Shown: positions 36,054 through 44,927 of the stretch, piece after piece
Numbering within the stretch: position 1 is the stretch's first letter
How the letters are laid out: the number at the start of each line of letters is the position of its first letter
NCBI RefSeq assembly: GCF_902141845.1
Contig: NZ_CABFPH010000013.1
Span: 1-64,000, forward strand
Direction of reading: 5' to 3'
Origin: Methylobacterium symbioticum
Lineage (GTDB): Bacteria; Pseudomonadota; Alphaproteobacteria; Rhizobiales; Beijerinckiaceae
DNA length: 64,000 nucleotides
Translations under genes and position numbers: made by a program
The notes under the pieces: generated by a model
Seen by the model: the letters and a program-made list of their open reading frames with translations, nothing else
What the model was told of the DNA's origin: nothing
Database searches by the model: none

Positions 36054-37410
36054 GGCGAACCGCGCGGGCCTCGTCGAGGAAGGCGCCGATCGTCTCGGCC
36101 GCGTAGTCGATGGCGGCGTCCCCGAGCCCGGGATAGACGCCGATCCAGAAGGTGTCGTGCATCACCCGGTCGCTCGCCGCGAGGTCGCCGATCGTTCGGA
36201 ACGGCCGTCCGAGCATGTAGGGCTGCCGGGTCAGGTTGCCGCCGAACAGGAGCCGCGTGCCGATCCGCTGCTCCGTCAGATGCCGCAGGAGCGCGGTGCG
36301 CCGGCCCGTCTCGCGCAAGGTCAGCGGAAAGCCGAACCAGGACGGATCGGACCCGGGCGTCGCCTCGGGCAGGATGAGGCGGTCGGCAAAGGGGCTCAGG
36401 CGCTCGTGCAGGCGCGCGAAATTGCGCCGCCGCGCCGCGATGAAGCCGTCGAGACGGTCGAGCTGGCCGAGCCCCACCGCCGCCTGCATGTCGGTGATCT
36501 TCAGATTGTAGCCCAGATGGGCGTAAATGTACTTGTGGTCGTAGCCTTCCGGCAGCTCGCCGAGCTGCCAGCCGAAGCGCTTGCCGCAGGTATCGTCGCG
36601 GCCCGGCGCGCAATAACAGTCGCGGCCCCAGTCCCGCAGGGATTCGAGCGCACGCTTCAGCCGGCTGGAGCCGGTGAAGACGGCGCCGCCCTCGCCCATG
36701 GTGATGTGGTGGGCCGGGTAGAAGCTCAAGGTGCCGACATCGCCGAAGGTGCCGACCATGCGGCCCGCGTAGGTGGCGCCGAGCGCGTCGCAGCAATCCT
36801 CCACCAGGAACAGGCCGTGCGCCTTGCAGAAGGCCGTGACGGCCGCGAGGTCGAACGGATTGCCCAGGGTATGCGCGATCACCACGGCCCGGCTGCGCGG
36901 CGAGAGCGCGGCTTCGAGCTGGCGCACGTCGATGTTGTAGGTCGGGATCTCGACATCGACGAAGACCGGGACGAGCCCGTTCTGCAGGATCGGGTTCACC
37001 GTCGTCGGAAAGCCGGTGGCGCAGGTGATGACCTCGTCGCCGGGACGCAGGCGCCGCTCGCCGAGCAGATGCGAGGTGAGCGCCGTCACCGCGAGGAGGT
37101 TGGCCGAGGAGCCTGAATTGCAGGTGAGCAGGTAGCGCGCCCCGATGATGCGGCCGAGCCGCGCCTCGAACGCATCGTTGAACCGGCCCGTGGTCAGCCA
37201 GAATTCGAGGGCCGAATCGACGAGGAGCTGCATCTCCTCCGCGCCGTAGACCCGGCCGGAGACGGGGACCGGGGAGGCCGCCGGATCGAACGGCTTCGGC
37301 GCGTGCGCCAGATCGGCGTAGCGCGCCACGAGATCGAGGATCTGGCGGCGCAGGGCTTCGGGGGTATCCTCGCGCGGCTCGCGGGGATGCGCGTCGCTGA
37401 TGTCGGCCAT
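36040..37410 (-). CDS. rfbH: CDP-4-keto-6-deoxy-D-glucose 3-dehydrase (RfbH/E1)
   Basis: A 456-residue DegT-family protein that removes the 3-hydroxyl of CDP-4-keto-6-deoxyglucose using PMP and a [2Fe-2S] cluster. The PLP lysine of ordinary family members is replaced by histidine (His234 in [14 protein letters not shown]), the mark of the dehydrase. The cluster ligands follow the exact E1 spacing C-X57-C-X1-C-X7-C (Cys207, Cys265, Cys267, Cys275). ATG at 37410 was chosen over an upstream GTG. It is divergent from rfbF. A partner reductase (ddhD/E3 type) is not in the window. Confidence 0.94.
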   Translation of the reverse strand: MADISDAHPREPREDTPEALRRQILDLVARYADLAHAPKPFDPAASPVPVSGRVYGAEEMQLLVDSALEFWLTTGRFNDAFEARLGRIIGARYLLTCNSGSSANLLAVTALTSHLLGERRLRPGDEVITCATGFPTTVNPILQNGLVPVFVDVEIPTYNIDVRQLEAALSPRSRAVVIAHTLGNPFDLAAVTAFCKAHGLFLVEDCCDALGATYAGRMVGTFGDVGTLSFYPAHHITMGEGGAVFTGSSRLKRALESLRDWGRDCYCAPGRDDTCGKRFGWQLGELPEGYDHKYIYAHLGYNLKITDMQAAVGLGQLDRLDGFIAARRRNFARLHERLSPFADRLILPEATPGSDPSWFGFPLTLRETGRRTALLRHLTEQRIGTRLLFGGNLTRQPYMLGRPFRTIGDLAASDRVMHDTFWIGVYPGLGDAAIDYAAETIGAFLDEARAVRLSAC

Positions 37411-37606
37411 CGGCAGGAATCCGTGCGCGGCGCCGGAGGAGAGGTTCCGGCGGCATTTGGGGTCCGGCACAGGCTTGGCGCCGGAGAGCGAAAGATTTGG
37501 TTAACCATGATCGCATTTGATCGCGATGCGGTCACCGGGCCCCGGCTGTCCGCCCGTGCGCGCATGGGCGGACAGCCGGGGTCGGGATCGATGGGGACGA
37601 GGAGCC

Positions 37607-38374
37607 ATGAAAGTCGTCATCTTGGCCGGCGGACGCGGGACGCGGCTCGGCGAGGAGACCCTGATCCGACCGAAGCCGATGGTCGAGCTCGCCGGCAGGC
37701 CGATCATCTGGCATATCATGAAGTATTATTCGTCCTTTGGACTGACCGAATTCGTGATCTGCCTCGGCTACAAGGGCTATATGATCAAAGAATATTTTTC
37801 GAATTACTACCTTCACAATTCAGACGTCACGATCGATCTGCGAACCAACACGACGACGGTGCACAGCAACACCTCGGAGCCGTGGCAGATCACCCTGGTC
37901 GAGACCGGAGAGGCGACGATGACCGGCGGCCGCCTGCGCCGCGTCCGCAAATATCTCGGCAATGATCCCTTCTGCATGACCTACGGCGACGGCTTGGCGG
38001 ATATCGATCTCGCGGACCTGATCGCCTTCCACCGGGATCACGGACGGCTCGCCACCGTCACCGCGGTCGCCCCCGCTGCCCGCTTCGGTGCGCTCGGCCT
38101 CGACGGCGACCAGGTGACGAGCTTCAAGGAGAAGCCGAGCGCGGCCAACGATTTGATCAATGGCGGCTTCTTCGTGCTGTCGCCCCGGGCCCTGGATCGG
38201 ATCGAGGGGGACGACACCGTCTGGGAACAGGAGCCGATGGAGTCCCTGGCCCATGAGGGCGAGATGCGCGCCTTCCGTCATGTGGGTTTCTGGCACCCGA
38301 TGGACATGCTGCGGGACAAGCTGCACCTGGAGGAGCTCTGGGCCCGGGGCGCGGCGCCGTGGAAACGCTGGTGA
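37607..38374 (+). CDS. rfbF: Glucose-1-phosphate cytidylyltransferase
   Basis: A 255-residue nucleotidyltransferase that makes CDP-glucose from CTP and glucose 1-phosphate, the first step to CDP-3,6-dideoxyhexoses. It begins MKVVILAGGRGTRLGEET with the nucleotide-binding loop, followed by RPKPMVELAGRPI with the conserved Lys. YKGYMIKEYF and MTYGDGLADI are RfbF signatures. ATG at 37607 has ACGAGGAG just upstream. Its end overlaps the rfbG start, and rfbH lies divergently, giving the CDP-sugar core module. Confidence 0.95.
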   Translation: MKVVILAGGRGTRLGEETLIRPKPMVELAGRPIIWHIMKYYSSFGLTEFVICLGYKGYMIKEYFSNYYLHNSDVTIDLRTNTTTVHSNTSEPWQITLVETGEATMTGGRLRRVRKYLGNDPFCMTYGDGLADIDLADLIAFHRDHGRLATVTAVAPAARFGALGLDGDQVTSFKEKPSAANDLINGGFFVLSPRALDRIEGDDTVWEQEPMESLAHEGEMRAFRHVGFWHPMDMLRDKLHLEELWARGAAPWKRW

Positions 38375-39561
38375 GCGCCCGGCCCGCCGCGGGCGGCCTG
38401 CCCGATCCCGCCTTCTGGACGGGACGCCGTGTGCTGCTCACCGGCCATACCGGATTTAAGGGAGCCTGGGCCGCCCTCTGGCTTCAGGCGCTCGGCGCGC
38501 GGGTCCACGGCGTCTCCGATGGGCCGCTGCCCGGTCGCAGCCTCTACGCGGATGTCGGCTCCCTCGACCTCGCCCATGACGGGCGCGGCGACATCCGCGA
38601 TGGGGCGGCGATGCGCGAAGCCGTGGCGCGTTGCGAGCCCGAGGTGGTGATCCATCTCGCCGCGCAATCGCTGGTGCGCGCCTCCTACGCGGAACCGGTC
38701 GCGACCTTCGCGGCGAATGTGATGGGCACGGTGCACCTGCTCGAAGCGGTCCGCGGCCTCGGCGGCGCCTGCCCGGTCATCGTGGTCACCAGCGACAAGT
38801 GCTACGAGAACCGCGAGACCGGGCGCGCCCATGTGGAGGGGGATCCGCTCGGCGGGCATGACCCCTACAGCGCGAGCAAGGCCTGCGCCGAGATCGCGGC
38901 CCTGTCCTATGCCCGCTCCTTCGGAGGCGGAGACGGACTGCGCGTGGCGACGGCGCGCGCCGGCAACGTCGTGGGCGGCGGGGATTGGGCGACGGACCGG
39001 CTGGTGCCAGACCTCGTGCGGGGGCTCATGGCGGCCAGACCGGTGCCCATTCGCCATCCCGACGCGGTCCGCCCCTGGCAGCACGTGCTCGAGCCGCTCT
39101 GCGGCTACCTTCTCCTTGCCGAGCGCGCGGCGGGGACAACCGGCCCGGACGCGTCCGATCCGATCTCGGGCCAGACCCGTGACATTTCTCGCGAGGGGCG
39201 TGACGTCTCTGGCGAGGCTGGTGATGTCTCTGGCGAGGCCTGGAATTTCGGCCCCGATCCGGGCTCGGAGGCGACGGTCGGCACCGTGGCCAAGACGGTC
39301 TGCCGGCTCTGGGGACGCCCCGAGGGCTGGCGGGCGGCTCCCGAGCCCGACGCGCCGCACGAGGCCAGGCTCCTCCACCTGGATTCCGGCAAGGCGCGCC
39401 GGCGCCTCGGCTGGGCGCCACGCTGGAACCTGGAGCAGGCACTGGCCGCGAGCGTCGCCCTCTACCGGACCGACCGATCGGGCGCGGACCTGCGCCGCCT
39501 CGCTCTCAGCCAGATCGCGGACTACACGGATCGTCCGGCCGCATCCGGAGCGCCGCGATGA
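38371..39561 (+). CDS. rfbG: CDP-glucose 4,6-dehydratase
   Basis: A 396-residue extended short-chain dehydrogenase that converts CDP-glucose to CDP-4-keto-6-deoxyglucose. The NAD-binding motif is TGHTGFKGAWA, with catalytic Thr/Asp/Lys context VVTSDKCYEN and the YSASK motif (Tyr and Lys). GTG at 38371 overlaps the rfbF stop (GTGA); GTG at 38359 is also possible. Oddly, a tandem repeat of 3 x 21 bases (39178-39240) is inserted in frame before the conserved WNFGP segment and encodes three 7-residue units of the form (R/G)D(I/V)S(R/G)E(G/A). Confidence 0.93.
   Translation: MSARPAAGGLPDPAFWTGRRVLLTGHTGFKGAWAALWLQALGARVHGVSDGPLPGRSLYADVGSLDLAHDGRGDIRDGAAMREAVARCEPEVVIHLAAQSLVRASYAEPVATFAANVMGTVHLLEAVRGLGGACPVIVVTSDKCYENRETGRAHVEGDPLGGHDPYSASKACAEIAALSYARSFGGGDGLRVATARAGNVVGGGDWATDRLVPDLVRGLMAARPVPIRHPDAVRPWQHVLEPLCGYLLLAERAAGTTGPDASDPISGQTRDISREGRDVSGEAGDVSGEAWNFGPDPGSEATVGTVAKTVCRLWGRPEGWRAAPEPDAPHEARLLHLDSGKARRRLGWAPRWNLEQALAASVALYRTDRSGADLRRLALSQIADYTDRPAASGAPR
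39178..39240 (+). repeat. In-frame tandem repeat, 3 x 21 bases, inside rfbG
   Basis: Units at 39178-39198, 39199-39219 and 39220-39240 encode RDISREG, RDVSGEA and GDVSGEA. Units 2 and 3 differ at two silent or near-silent positions only; unit 1 is more diverged. The unit length is a multiple of three, so copy-number change would keep the frame. Confidence 0.85.
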
Positions 39562-39694
39562 TGCCGCGGCACCCCGACGCCTGCCGACGCGAACGGATCC
39601 CGACCGCCTCGCCTGTCGGCGCCCCCGAACCCGAAGCCCGCCCGTCCACCGCCCGCCGCCGCGCGTGACGGGGCCGGAACCCGGAAAGCCTACG

Positions 39695-41221
39695 ATGTCC
39701 GCCCACCCGACGCCTCAGCCCTCGCGCATCCCCGAGCCGCTCGTGATCTTCGAGCTGGCCAACAACCATATGGGGGATGTCGAGCACGGCCTGCGCATCA
39801 TCGACACCTTCGCCGGGATCGCGCGCGACTACCTCTTCCGCTTCGCGATCAAGCTGCAGTTCCGCGAACTCGACACCTTCATCCACCCGGATTTCCAGGG
39901 CCGGACGGACATCAAGTACATCAAGCGCTTCTCCGAGACGCGACTCAGCCGCGAGGAGACCCGGCGCCTGGTGGCGGCGATCAAGGGCCACGGGCTCTCC
40001 GCCATGTGCACGCCCTTCGACGAGCCCTCGGTGGAGCGGATCGTGGCGGACGGGTTCGACCTCCTCAAGATCGCGAGCTGCTCCTTCACCGACTGGCCGC
40101 TCCTGGAGACGATCGGCGCCACCGACCTGCCGGTGATCGGATCCACCGCCGGCATCGCCCTCGACGATCTCGACAACGTCGTGGCCTTCATGCGCAACCG
40201 GCAGAAGGACTTCGCGCTGATGGCCTGCGTCGCGCAGTACCCGACGCCCGCGGCCGACCTCCAGCTCAACCAGATCGACCTGCTGCGGGCGCGCTACCCG
40301 CATCTGCGCATCGGCTACTCGACGCACGAGGATCCGGACGAGACGCTGCCGGTCGCCATGGCGGTCGCCAAGGGGGCGAGCCTGTTCGAGAAGCATGTCG
40401 GCGTGCCGACCGAGGCCTACGCGCTCAACGCCTATTCGGCCTCGCCGGCCCAGGCCCGGGCCTGGCTCGACGCGGCGGCCAAGGCCTATGCCTGCGCGGG
40501 CGTGACCGGTGAGCGCGTCGAGCCCTCGGACGGCGAGCTCGCGGCCCTGCGGGACCTGCGCCGCGGCGCCTTCGCGAAGCGGCCCATCCGGGCCGGGGAG
40601 CGCCTGCGCGACGGGGACGTGTTCTTCGCCATCCCGACGCAGGCGGGGCAGGTGACCGCCAACGATTGGTCGAAATACACCCATTTCACCGCCACCGACG
40701 CCATCCCGGCCGGGGCGCCCGTGATGGGCGACCGGACGCGGCGCGAGGAGGTGCGCGCCCGCATCCTCTCGATCGTGGAGCGGGTGAAGGCCCTGATCGC
40801 CGAGAGCCGCGGCGTGGTGCCCGGCGAGGCGGAGCTCGAGATCTCGCACCATTACGGGCTCGACCGGTTCGAGAGCCACGGCATCACCATGGTGACGGTG
40901 GTCAACCGCGGCTACTGCAAGAAGCTGATCGTCGTGCTGCCGGGCCAGGCCCATCCGGAGCAGTACCACCGCACCAAGGAGGAGACCTTCCATGTCCTCC
41001 ACGGCGACCTCAGCCTGACCCTCGACGGGGTGGCGCAGACCTGTCGCCCGGGCTCCGTCGTCACCATCGCGCCGGGCGTCCGGCACGCCTTCGAGAGCGC
41101 GACGGGGGCGGTGTTCGAGGAGATCTCGACCACCCATGCGGCGGACGATTCCTTCTACACCGACCCCGCCATCGCCGGCACGGCCGAGCGCAAGACCTTC
41201 CTGCGGTACTGGCTCGGCTGA
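39695..41221 (+). CDS. NeuB-type sialic acid synthase-like protein fused to a cupin domain
   Basis: A 508-residue protein in three parts. Residues 1 to about 265 form a NeuB-like TIM barrel (FELANNHMGDVEHG, KLQFRE, IASCSFTDWPLLE, FEKHVGVP with the family His). Residues of about 280-345 form a SAF/antifreeze-like domain (FAKRPIRAGERLRDGDV). Residues of about 370-508 form a cupin (PGQAHPEQYHRTKEETFHVL with the metal-binding His/Glu pattern). NeuB enzymes condense phosphoenolpyruvate with an aldose; the partner sugar here is unknown. It lies between rfbG and a ThDP enzyme on the same strand. Confidence 0.85.
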   Translation: MSAHPTPQPSRIPEPLVIFELANNHMGDVEHGLRIIDTFAGIARDYLFRFAIKLQFRELDTFIHPDFQGRTDIKYIKRFSETRLSREETRRLVAAIKGHGLSAMCTPFDEPSVERIVADGFDLLKIASCSFTDWPLLETIGATDLPVIGSTAGIALDDLDNVVAFMRNRQKDFALMACVAQYPTPAADLQLNQIDLLRARYPHLRIGYSTHEDPDETLPVAMAVAKGASLFEKHVGVPTEAYALNAYSASPAQARAWLDAAAKAYACAGVTGERVEPSDGELAALRDLRRGAFAKRPIRAGERLRDGDVFFAIPTQAGQVTANDWSKYTHFTATDAIPAGAPVMGDRTRREEVRARILSIVERVKALIAESRGVVPGEAELEISHHYGLDRFESHGITMVTVVNRGYCKKLIVVLPGQAHPEQYHRTKEETFHVLHGDLSLTLDGVAQTCRPGSVVTIAPGVRHAFESATGAVFEEISTTHAADDSFYTDPAIAGTAERKTFLRYWLG

Positions 41222-41252
41222 GAGCCCGCCGGCCGCGACGAGAGACACGACG

Positions 41253-43103
41253 ATGACTGGTCCCATGCGCCTTGCCGACTACGTGGCGGGCTTCGTCGCC
41301 CGGCAGGGGGTCGACTGCGTCTTCCTGGTGCCGGGCGGCGGCGCCATGTACCTCGTGGACGCCTTCGGCAACCATCCCGACCTCGGCTACGTGGCCAACC
41401 ACCACGAGCAGGCCTCGAGCATCGCGGCGGAGGCCTATGCCCGGATCAACGGGCGGCTCGGCTGCGCCGTCGTCACCACGGGGCCGGGCGCGACCAACGC
41501 GGTGACCGGCTGCGCGGGCGCCTGGATCGAGTCGGTGCCGCTCCTGATCATCTCCGGCCAGGTCAAGCGGGCCGACCTGATCGGCGAGAGCGGCGTGCGC
41601 CAGATGGGCCCGCAGGAGGTCGACATCGTCTCGATCGTGCGCCCGATCACCAAATACGTCGCCCGCGTGATGGAGCCGCTCGCCATCCGGCGCCATCTGG
41701 AGGAGGCGGTGCACGCCGCGACCACCGGGCGCCGCGGCCCGGTCTGGCTCGACATCCCCCTCGACGTGCAGAACGCAACCATCGACCCCGAGGCGCTCGC
41801 GCCCTTCACCCCCCCGCCGCCCGCGCCGGAGGCGCCGCTGCGTGCGGAAGCCCGCGCCGTCATGGCGATGCTGGCGCGGGCCGAGCGCCCCCTGATCCTC
41901 GCCGGCCACGGCATCCGCCTCGCCGAGGCGGCCGGGCCGTTCCGCGAACTCTACGAGGCGCTGCAGGTGCCCGTCGCCACGACCTGGAACGCCACCGACC
42001 TGATCCCGGCGAGCCATCCCCTCAGCATCGGCAAGCCGGGCACGGTGGCGCTCCGCCCGCCGAACTTCGCCGTGCAGAACGCCGACCTGATCCTCAGCAT
42101 CGGCGCCCGCCTCGACAACGTGGTCACCGCCTACAACCCGGCCAAGTTCGGCCGCCACGCCCAGAAGGTCGTGGTCGACGTGGACCCGGCCGAACTCGCC
42201 AAATTCGCCGGCAATGCGGGCTTTGCCCGGCGCATCGAGGCCGATGCGCGGGACTTCATCACGGCCCTGCTGCCCGAGGCGCGCGCGGCGCAGGCGCCGG
42301 ACCGCTCCGCCTGGCTCGCCCGCTGCGCCGACTGGAAGGCGCGCTACCCGATCAACGACGGCGCGCCCTTCCCCGAGTCCGGCCCGATCGGCCATTTCCA
42401 CGTCACCGACGCCCTCTCGGACGCGTTGCCCGAGGACAGCCTGATCGTGACCGGCAGTTCCGGCCTCGCGGTCGAGTTCTTCTACACGGGCTTCCGCAAC
42501 AAGCCGGGCCAGCGGGTCTTCCTCACCTCCGGCCTCGGCGCCATGGGCTACGGCCTGCCGGCCATGATCGGCGCCTTCATGGCCTCGGATCGCCGGCCCT
42601 TCATCGGCATCGAGAGCGACGGCTCGCTGATGATGAACCTGCAGGAGATGCAGACCATCGCCACGCTCGGCCTGCCGCTGCGGCTGTTCGTGATCAACAA
42701 TGGCGGCTACGCCTCGATCCGCAACACGCAGCGCAACTATTTCGAGGGGCGCTACGTCGGCAGCGGCCCGCAGGGCAAGCTCGACATCCCGGACCTCGTG
42801 CCGCTCGCCCGCACCTTCGGCTGGGACGCCTTCGCCATCGCGGATGCCGCGGACCTGACGGCCGGCATCCGGCGGGCGCTCGCGGCGCCCGGCCCGCTCC
42901 TCGTGGACGTGCGCGTCGTGCAGGACGAGGCCCTGTTCCCCAAATCGGCGGCGCTGCCGCAGCCCGATGGCTCGATCCTGTCGATGCCCCTCGAGGACAT
43001 GTCGCCGCTCCTGCCGCGCGCCGAGTTCTTCGCGAACATGCTCGTGCCGGTCGATCCCGCCTCGGAGGCGGTGCCCGAGCACTTGGTGATGCGGCCCCGA
43101 TGA
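41253..43103 (+). CDS. Thiamine diphosphate-dependent acetolactate-synthase-like enzyme
   Basis: A 616-residue ThDP enzyme with the usual PYR, central and PP domains. The catalytic glutamate is in NHHEQASS, and the cofactor motif reads ESDGSLMMNLQEMQT followed by the conserved NN of FVINNGGYAS; the first Gly of the common GDG is Ser here. Within a CDP-3,6-dideoxy-4-ketohexose cluster, the closest known role is that of YerE, which adds a two-carbon unit from pyruvate to make a branched sugar. An aldehyde lyase or decarboxylase role is also possible. ATG at 41253 follows the NeuB-cupin gene by 31 bases. Confidence 0.85.
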   Translation: MTGPMRLADYVAGFVARQGVDCVFLVPGGGAMYLVDAFGNHPDLGYVANHHEQASSIAAEAYARINGRLGCAVVTTGPGATNAVTGCAGAWIESVPLLIISGQVKRADLIGESGVRQMGPQEVDIVSIVRPITKYVARVMEPLAIRRHLEEAVHAATTGRRGPVWLDIPLDVQNATIDPEALAPFTPPPPAPEAPLRAEARAVMAMLARAERPLILAGHGIRLAEAAGPFRELYEALQVPVATTWNATDLIPASHPLSIGKPGTVALRPPNFAVQNADLILSIGARLDNVVTAYNPAKFGRHAQKVVVDVDPAELAKFAGNAGFARRIEADARDFITALLPEARAAQAPDRSAWLARCADWKARYPINDGAPFPESGPIGHFHVTDALSDALPEDSLIVTGSSGLAVEFFYTGFRNKPGQRVFLTSGLGAMGYGLPAMIGAFMASDRRPFIGIESDGSLMMNLQEMQTIATLGLPLRLFVINNGGYASIRNTQRNYFEGRYVGSGPQGKLDIPDLVPLARTFGWDAFAIADAADLTAGIRRALAAPGPLLVDVRVVQDEALFPKSAALPQPDGSILSMPLEDMSPLLPRAEFFANMLVPVDPASEAVPEHLVMRPR

Positions 43104-43200
43104 GCCGCGCGCAGCCGCGATCCCGCCGCGACCGGCCCGCGCGGCGGACGCGCGCCCGGGCGTCCGGGCAGCGCACCATGCCCGAGGGCCGGGGGCGGCG

Positions 43201-44085
43201 GTGAGGCGGATCCTGATCACCGGCGGCTCCGGCTTCATCGGCCGCAACCTCGTCGAAGCCCTGTCGCCGACCTGCGCGGTCGCGGCCCCCGGCAGCCGCG
43301 CGCTCGACCTGCTCGATGCGGAGGCAACCCGACGCTATCTTCAGGCGGGCCGCTTCGACGCCGTCATCCATGCGGCGACCTGGGATGCGACGACGGCCTC
43401 GAACAAGGACCGGTCGCTCACCCTCCAGAACAATCTGCGGATGTTCTTCAACGTCGCGCGCTGCAACGACTGCTTCGGCCGCATGATCCATTACGGATCG
43501 GGTGCCGAGTATTGCAAGCTGACGATGCCGCCGCGCGTCAGGGAGCGGTATTTCGGCACGCGGGTACCCGAGACCGATTACGGCCTGTCGAAATATCTGC
43601 AGGCGCTGCACATCGAAACGGCCGAGAACATCTACAATCTTCGGCTGTTCGGGGTCTTCGGCCGTTATGAGAGCTGGCGCATCCGGTTCATCTCGAACGT
43701 GCTGTGCAAGGCGCTCTTCGATCTGCCCCTGACGATCCGCCAAGACACGGTGTTCGATTATCTCGATGTGGCGGACCTCGTGACCGTCACGGCGTGGTTT
43801 CTGGAGAACGAGCCCGCTCATCGGACCTGCAATGTCTGCACCGGCCGGGGCGTTCCTCTCTCGGCCATCGCCCGTCTCGCGTGCGACATCGCCGGCAAGG
43901 ATCTTCCGATCCGGATCTTCGAGGGGGGCCTCGGTCGCGAATACAGCGGCGACAACGCGCGCCTCTTGGACGCCATCGGCAATTTTCCGTTTCGCGACCT
44001 GCGCGCGAGCATGGAAAGCCTCTACCGGTGGTACGCCGAACACCAACACCAGATCGACCGTGATGGTCTCGCGGCAACGAGGTAG
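43201..44085 (+). CDS. NAD-dependent epimerase/dehydratase family sugar reductase
   Basis: A 294-residue extended short-chain dehydrogenase. The Rossmann motif is GGSGFIGRN (residues 8-16), and the YxxxK pair is in DYGLSKYLQ. It lacks similarity to RfbG beyond the fold. In this position a role as C4-ketoreductase of the deoxysugar (like YerF, abequose or paratose synthase) is plausible, but substrate cannot be read from sequence. Start is GTG at 43201 after GGGGGCGG; 97 non-coding bases separate it from the ThDP enzyme. Codon use is slightly less GC-biased than that enzyme. Confidence 0.82.
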   Translation: MRRILITGGSGFIGRNLVEALSPTCAVAAPGSRALDLLDAEATRRYLQAGRFDAVIHAATWDATTASNKDRSLTLQNNLRMFFNVARCNDCFGRMIHYGSGAEYCKLTMPPRVRERYFGTRVPETDYGLSKYLQALHIETAENIYNLRLFGVFGRYESWRIRFISNVLCKALFDLPLTIRQDTVFDYLDVADLVTVTAWFLENEPAHRTCNVCTGRGVPLSAIARLACDIAGKDLPIRIFEGGLGREYSGDNARLLDAIGNFPFRDLRASMESLYRWYAEHQHQIDRDGLAATR

Positions 44086-44090
44086 GCCCG

Positions 44091-44927
44091 ATGGCACGCG
44101 ATACGATACCCGTCTTCATCGTCGGCAGCGGCCGCTCGGGCACGCGCATGATCGCGAAGCTCCTGGCGGGGCACGATACGATCGAGGCCCACCACGAATA
44201 TCTCTGCACGCACATCCAGCCGGTGGCGTGCGAATACTACATGGGGCTCTGCAGCAGGGCGGAGGCGAAGGCGCGCTTCGCGGCCTGCCACGGCGCCGGC
44301 ATCCATTATTCCAAGGCCCGATACTTCGTCGACAGCTCGAACAAGCTCTCCTGGCTCATCGAGCCCATCCTCGACCTGTTCCCCACGGCGCGCTTCATCC
44401 ATCTGGCGCGCGACGGGCGCAACGTCACCAGCTCCTTCTTCCATAAGCTGACGAGCGAAGCCTACGACGACGACAGCACGGCCGCGCTCTCGGCCTGGCT
44501 CGACGATCCGGCTTCAGTCCCGAGGCCGCCGGCGGAGAAGAAGTACTGGTGGAACATCCCGCGCCGGGGCCAGCCCTTCTTCGAGGCCTTTCCCGGCTTC
44601 GATCAGTACCAGAGGATGGCCTATCACTGGAGCGAGTCGAACCGTGTCATCCTCGACAGCTTCGCGCAGATTCCGGACGCGCAGAAGCTGTTCGTTCGCC
44701 TGGAGGACCTGACGAGCGACCGGGACCTGCTCGCGCGCTTCCTCGGCATGGTCGGGATCCCGTATGGCGACGCGTATTTCGAGACGATGCAGACCCCGCA
44801 AGGGGTGTTCTTCCCGATGGATTTCAAGCTGACGCCCAAGCAGGCCGCACAGTTCACCGCAATCGCGTGGCCGATGATGGAACGTCTCGGCTACGCGGAG
44901 AGGGAGCCGTATCGTGTCACCTATTGA
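44091..44927 (+). CDS. Sulfotransferase family protein
   Basis: A 278-residue protein of the sulfotransferase fold. The PAPS 5'-phosphosulfate loop is VGSGRSGTRM (about residues 10-19) and the 3'-phosphate-binding segment is LARDGRNVTSSFF (about residues 105-117), both at standard spacing. It would transfer sulfate from PAPS to a hydroxyl, possibly on the cluster's sugar. No membrane anchor is seen, so it is probably cytoplasmic. ATG at 44091 is 5 bases after the epimerase stop, and its end overlaps the methyltransferase start, so the three form one operon. Confidence 0.82.
   Translation: MARDTIPVFIVGSGRSGTRMIAKLLAGHDTIEAHHEYLCTHIQPVACEYYMGLCSRAEAKARFAACHGAGIHYSKARYFVDSSNKLSWLIEPILDLFPTARFIHLARDGRNVTSSFFHKLTSEAYDDDSTAALSAWLDDPASVPRPPAEKKYWWNIPRRGQPFFEAFPGFDQYQRMAYHWSESNRVILDSFAQIPDAQKLFVRLEDLTSDRDLLARFLGMVGIPYGDAYFETMQTPQGVFFPMDFKLTPKQAAQFTAIAWPMMERLGYAEREPYRVTY

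Noticed and set aside
38831-39694. Upstream extension of the NeuB-cupin frame over rfbG
   Set aside because: Out-of-frame reading of rfbG; the synthase domain begins after ATG at 39695.
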